DNA of 5,212 nucleotides from Clostridiales bacterium. GTDB taxonomy: Bacteria; Bacillota; Clostridia; Lachnospirales; WQUN01. The DNA lies in the NCBI GenBank assembly GCA_031269415.1, contig JAISZF010000180.1:1-5212 (forward strand). Direction: 5' to 3'. Every line of letters begins with the position of its first letter. Within the stretch, counting starts at the first letter, position 1. Both the position numbers and the translations under genes were made by a program. Under the pieces are notes generated by a model. It was not told the origin of the DNA. It did not search any database and was given only the letters and a program-made list of their open reading frames with translations. Shown one piece after another: positions 5,116 to 5,212 of the stretch.

Positions 5116-5212
5116 TTACGTTAAAACTGATAAATTTTATTAATAATTTTAACATATTCTATATTGTTCAACGTAAATTATGTAATGCAGCAATTTATGA
5201 GACGTTTACGAC
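5116..5212. other. AT-rich stretch at the right edge, no gene seen
   Basis: Markedly richer in A and T than the rest of the window. No open frame with a ribosome binding site was found. It contains a 7-bp inverted repeat GTTAAAA (5120-5126) / TTTTAAC (5147-5153), which may be an operator or chance in AT-rich DNA. Most likely upstream promoter sequence of the leftward RNA; the neighbour to the right is outside the window. Confidence 0.5.

Overview
The window looks like chromosome of a Gram-positive anaerobe of the Clostridia (Firmicutes). The signs are strong purine-rich ribosome binding sites at most genes, two lipobox-type lipoproteins, a secreted protein ending in a copper-amine-oxidase-like (stalk) domain, and a small CD3324-type regulator of a kind I know mainly from clostridia. 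This assignment is inferred from gene content; there is no rRNA or tRNA here to anchor it. I see no mobile element, CRISPR array, tRNA or rRNA.

Left part, minus strand (1-2055): a promoter near 2055-2027 reads leftward into a cyclophilin-type peptidyl-prolyl isomerase lipoprotein (1063-1977). Ten bases after its stop comes the start of glycogen/maltodextrin phosphorylase (start at 1052), which runs off the left edge with its first 350 codons present. The two look like one operon, which is an odd pairing of an exported folding helper with cytoplasmic glycogen breakdown.

Middle, plus strand (about 2126-4505): a divergent promoter region leads into a secreted DUF4163/DUF3298-like protein with a C-terminal copper-amine-oxidase-like domain (2185-3192). 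A compact terminator follows, whose loop and T-tract also hold a good sigma-A promoter for the next gene, a GH3 beta-N-acetylhexosaminidase lipoprotein (3273-4442). A 14-bp GC-rich hairpin then separates it from a convergent minus-strand gene.

Right part, minus strand (4507-5212): a CD3324/Mor-like helix-turn-helix protein (4507-4788) is preceded by about 235 bases of untranslated, hairpin-rich sequence. This begins at a recognisable promoter (5115-5086) and ends in a perfect 11-bp hairpin with a T-tract, just ahead of a strong Shine-Dalgarno. It is the best candidate for something undescribed: a structured leader/attenuator or a stand-alone small RNA. The Shine-Dalgarno serves a 29-codon reading frame that overlaps the regulator gene out of frame, so the regulator's own start is uncertain. 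The last ~110 bases are AT-rich and hold no gene that I can see.

The exported products (prolyl isomerase, stalk-domain protein, GH3 hexosaminidase) give the middle of the window a cell-envelope flavour, but apart from the isomerase-phosphorylase pair each gene appears to have its own promoter and terminator, so a shared pathway is not demonstrated.
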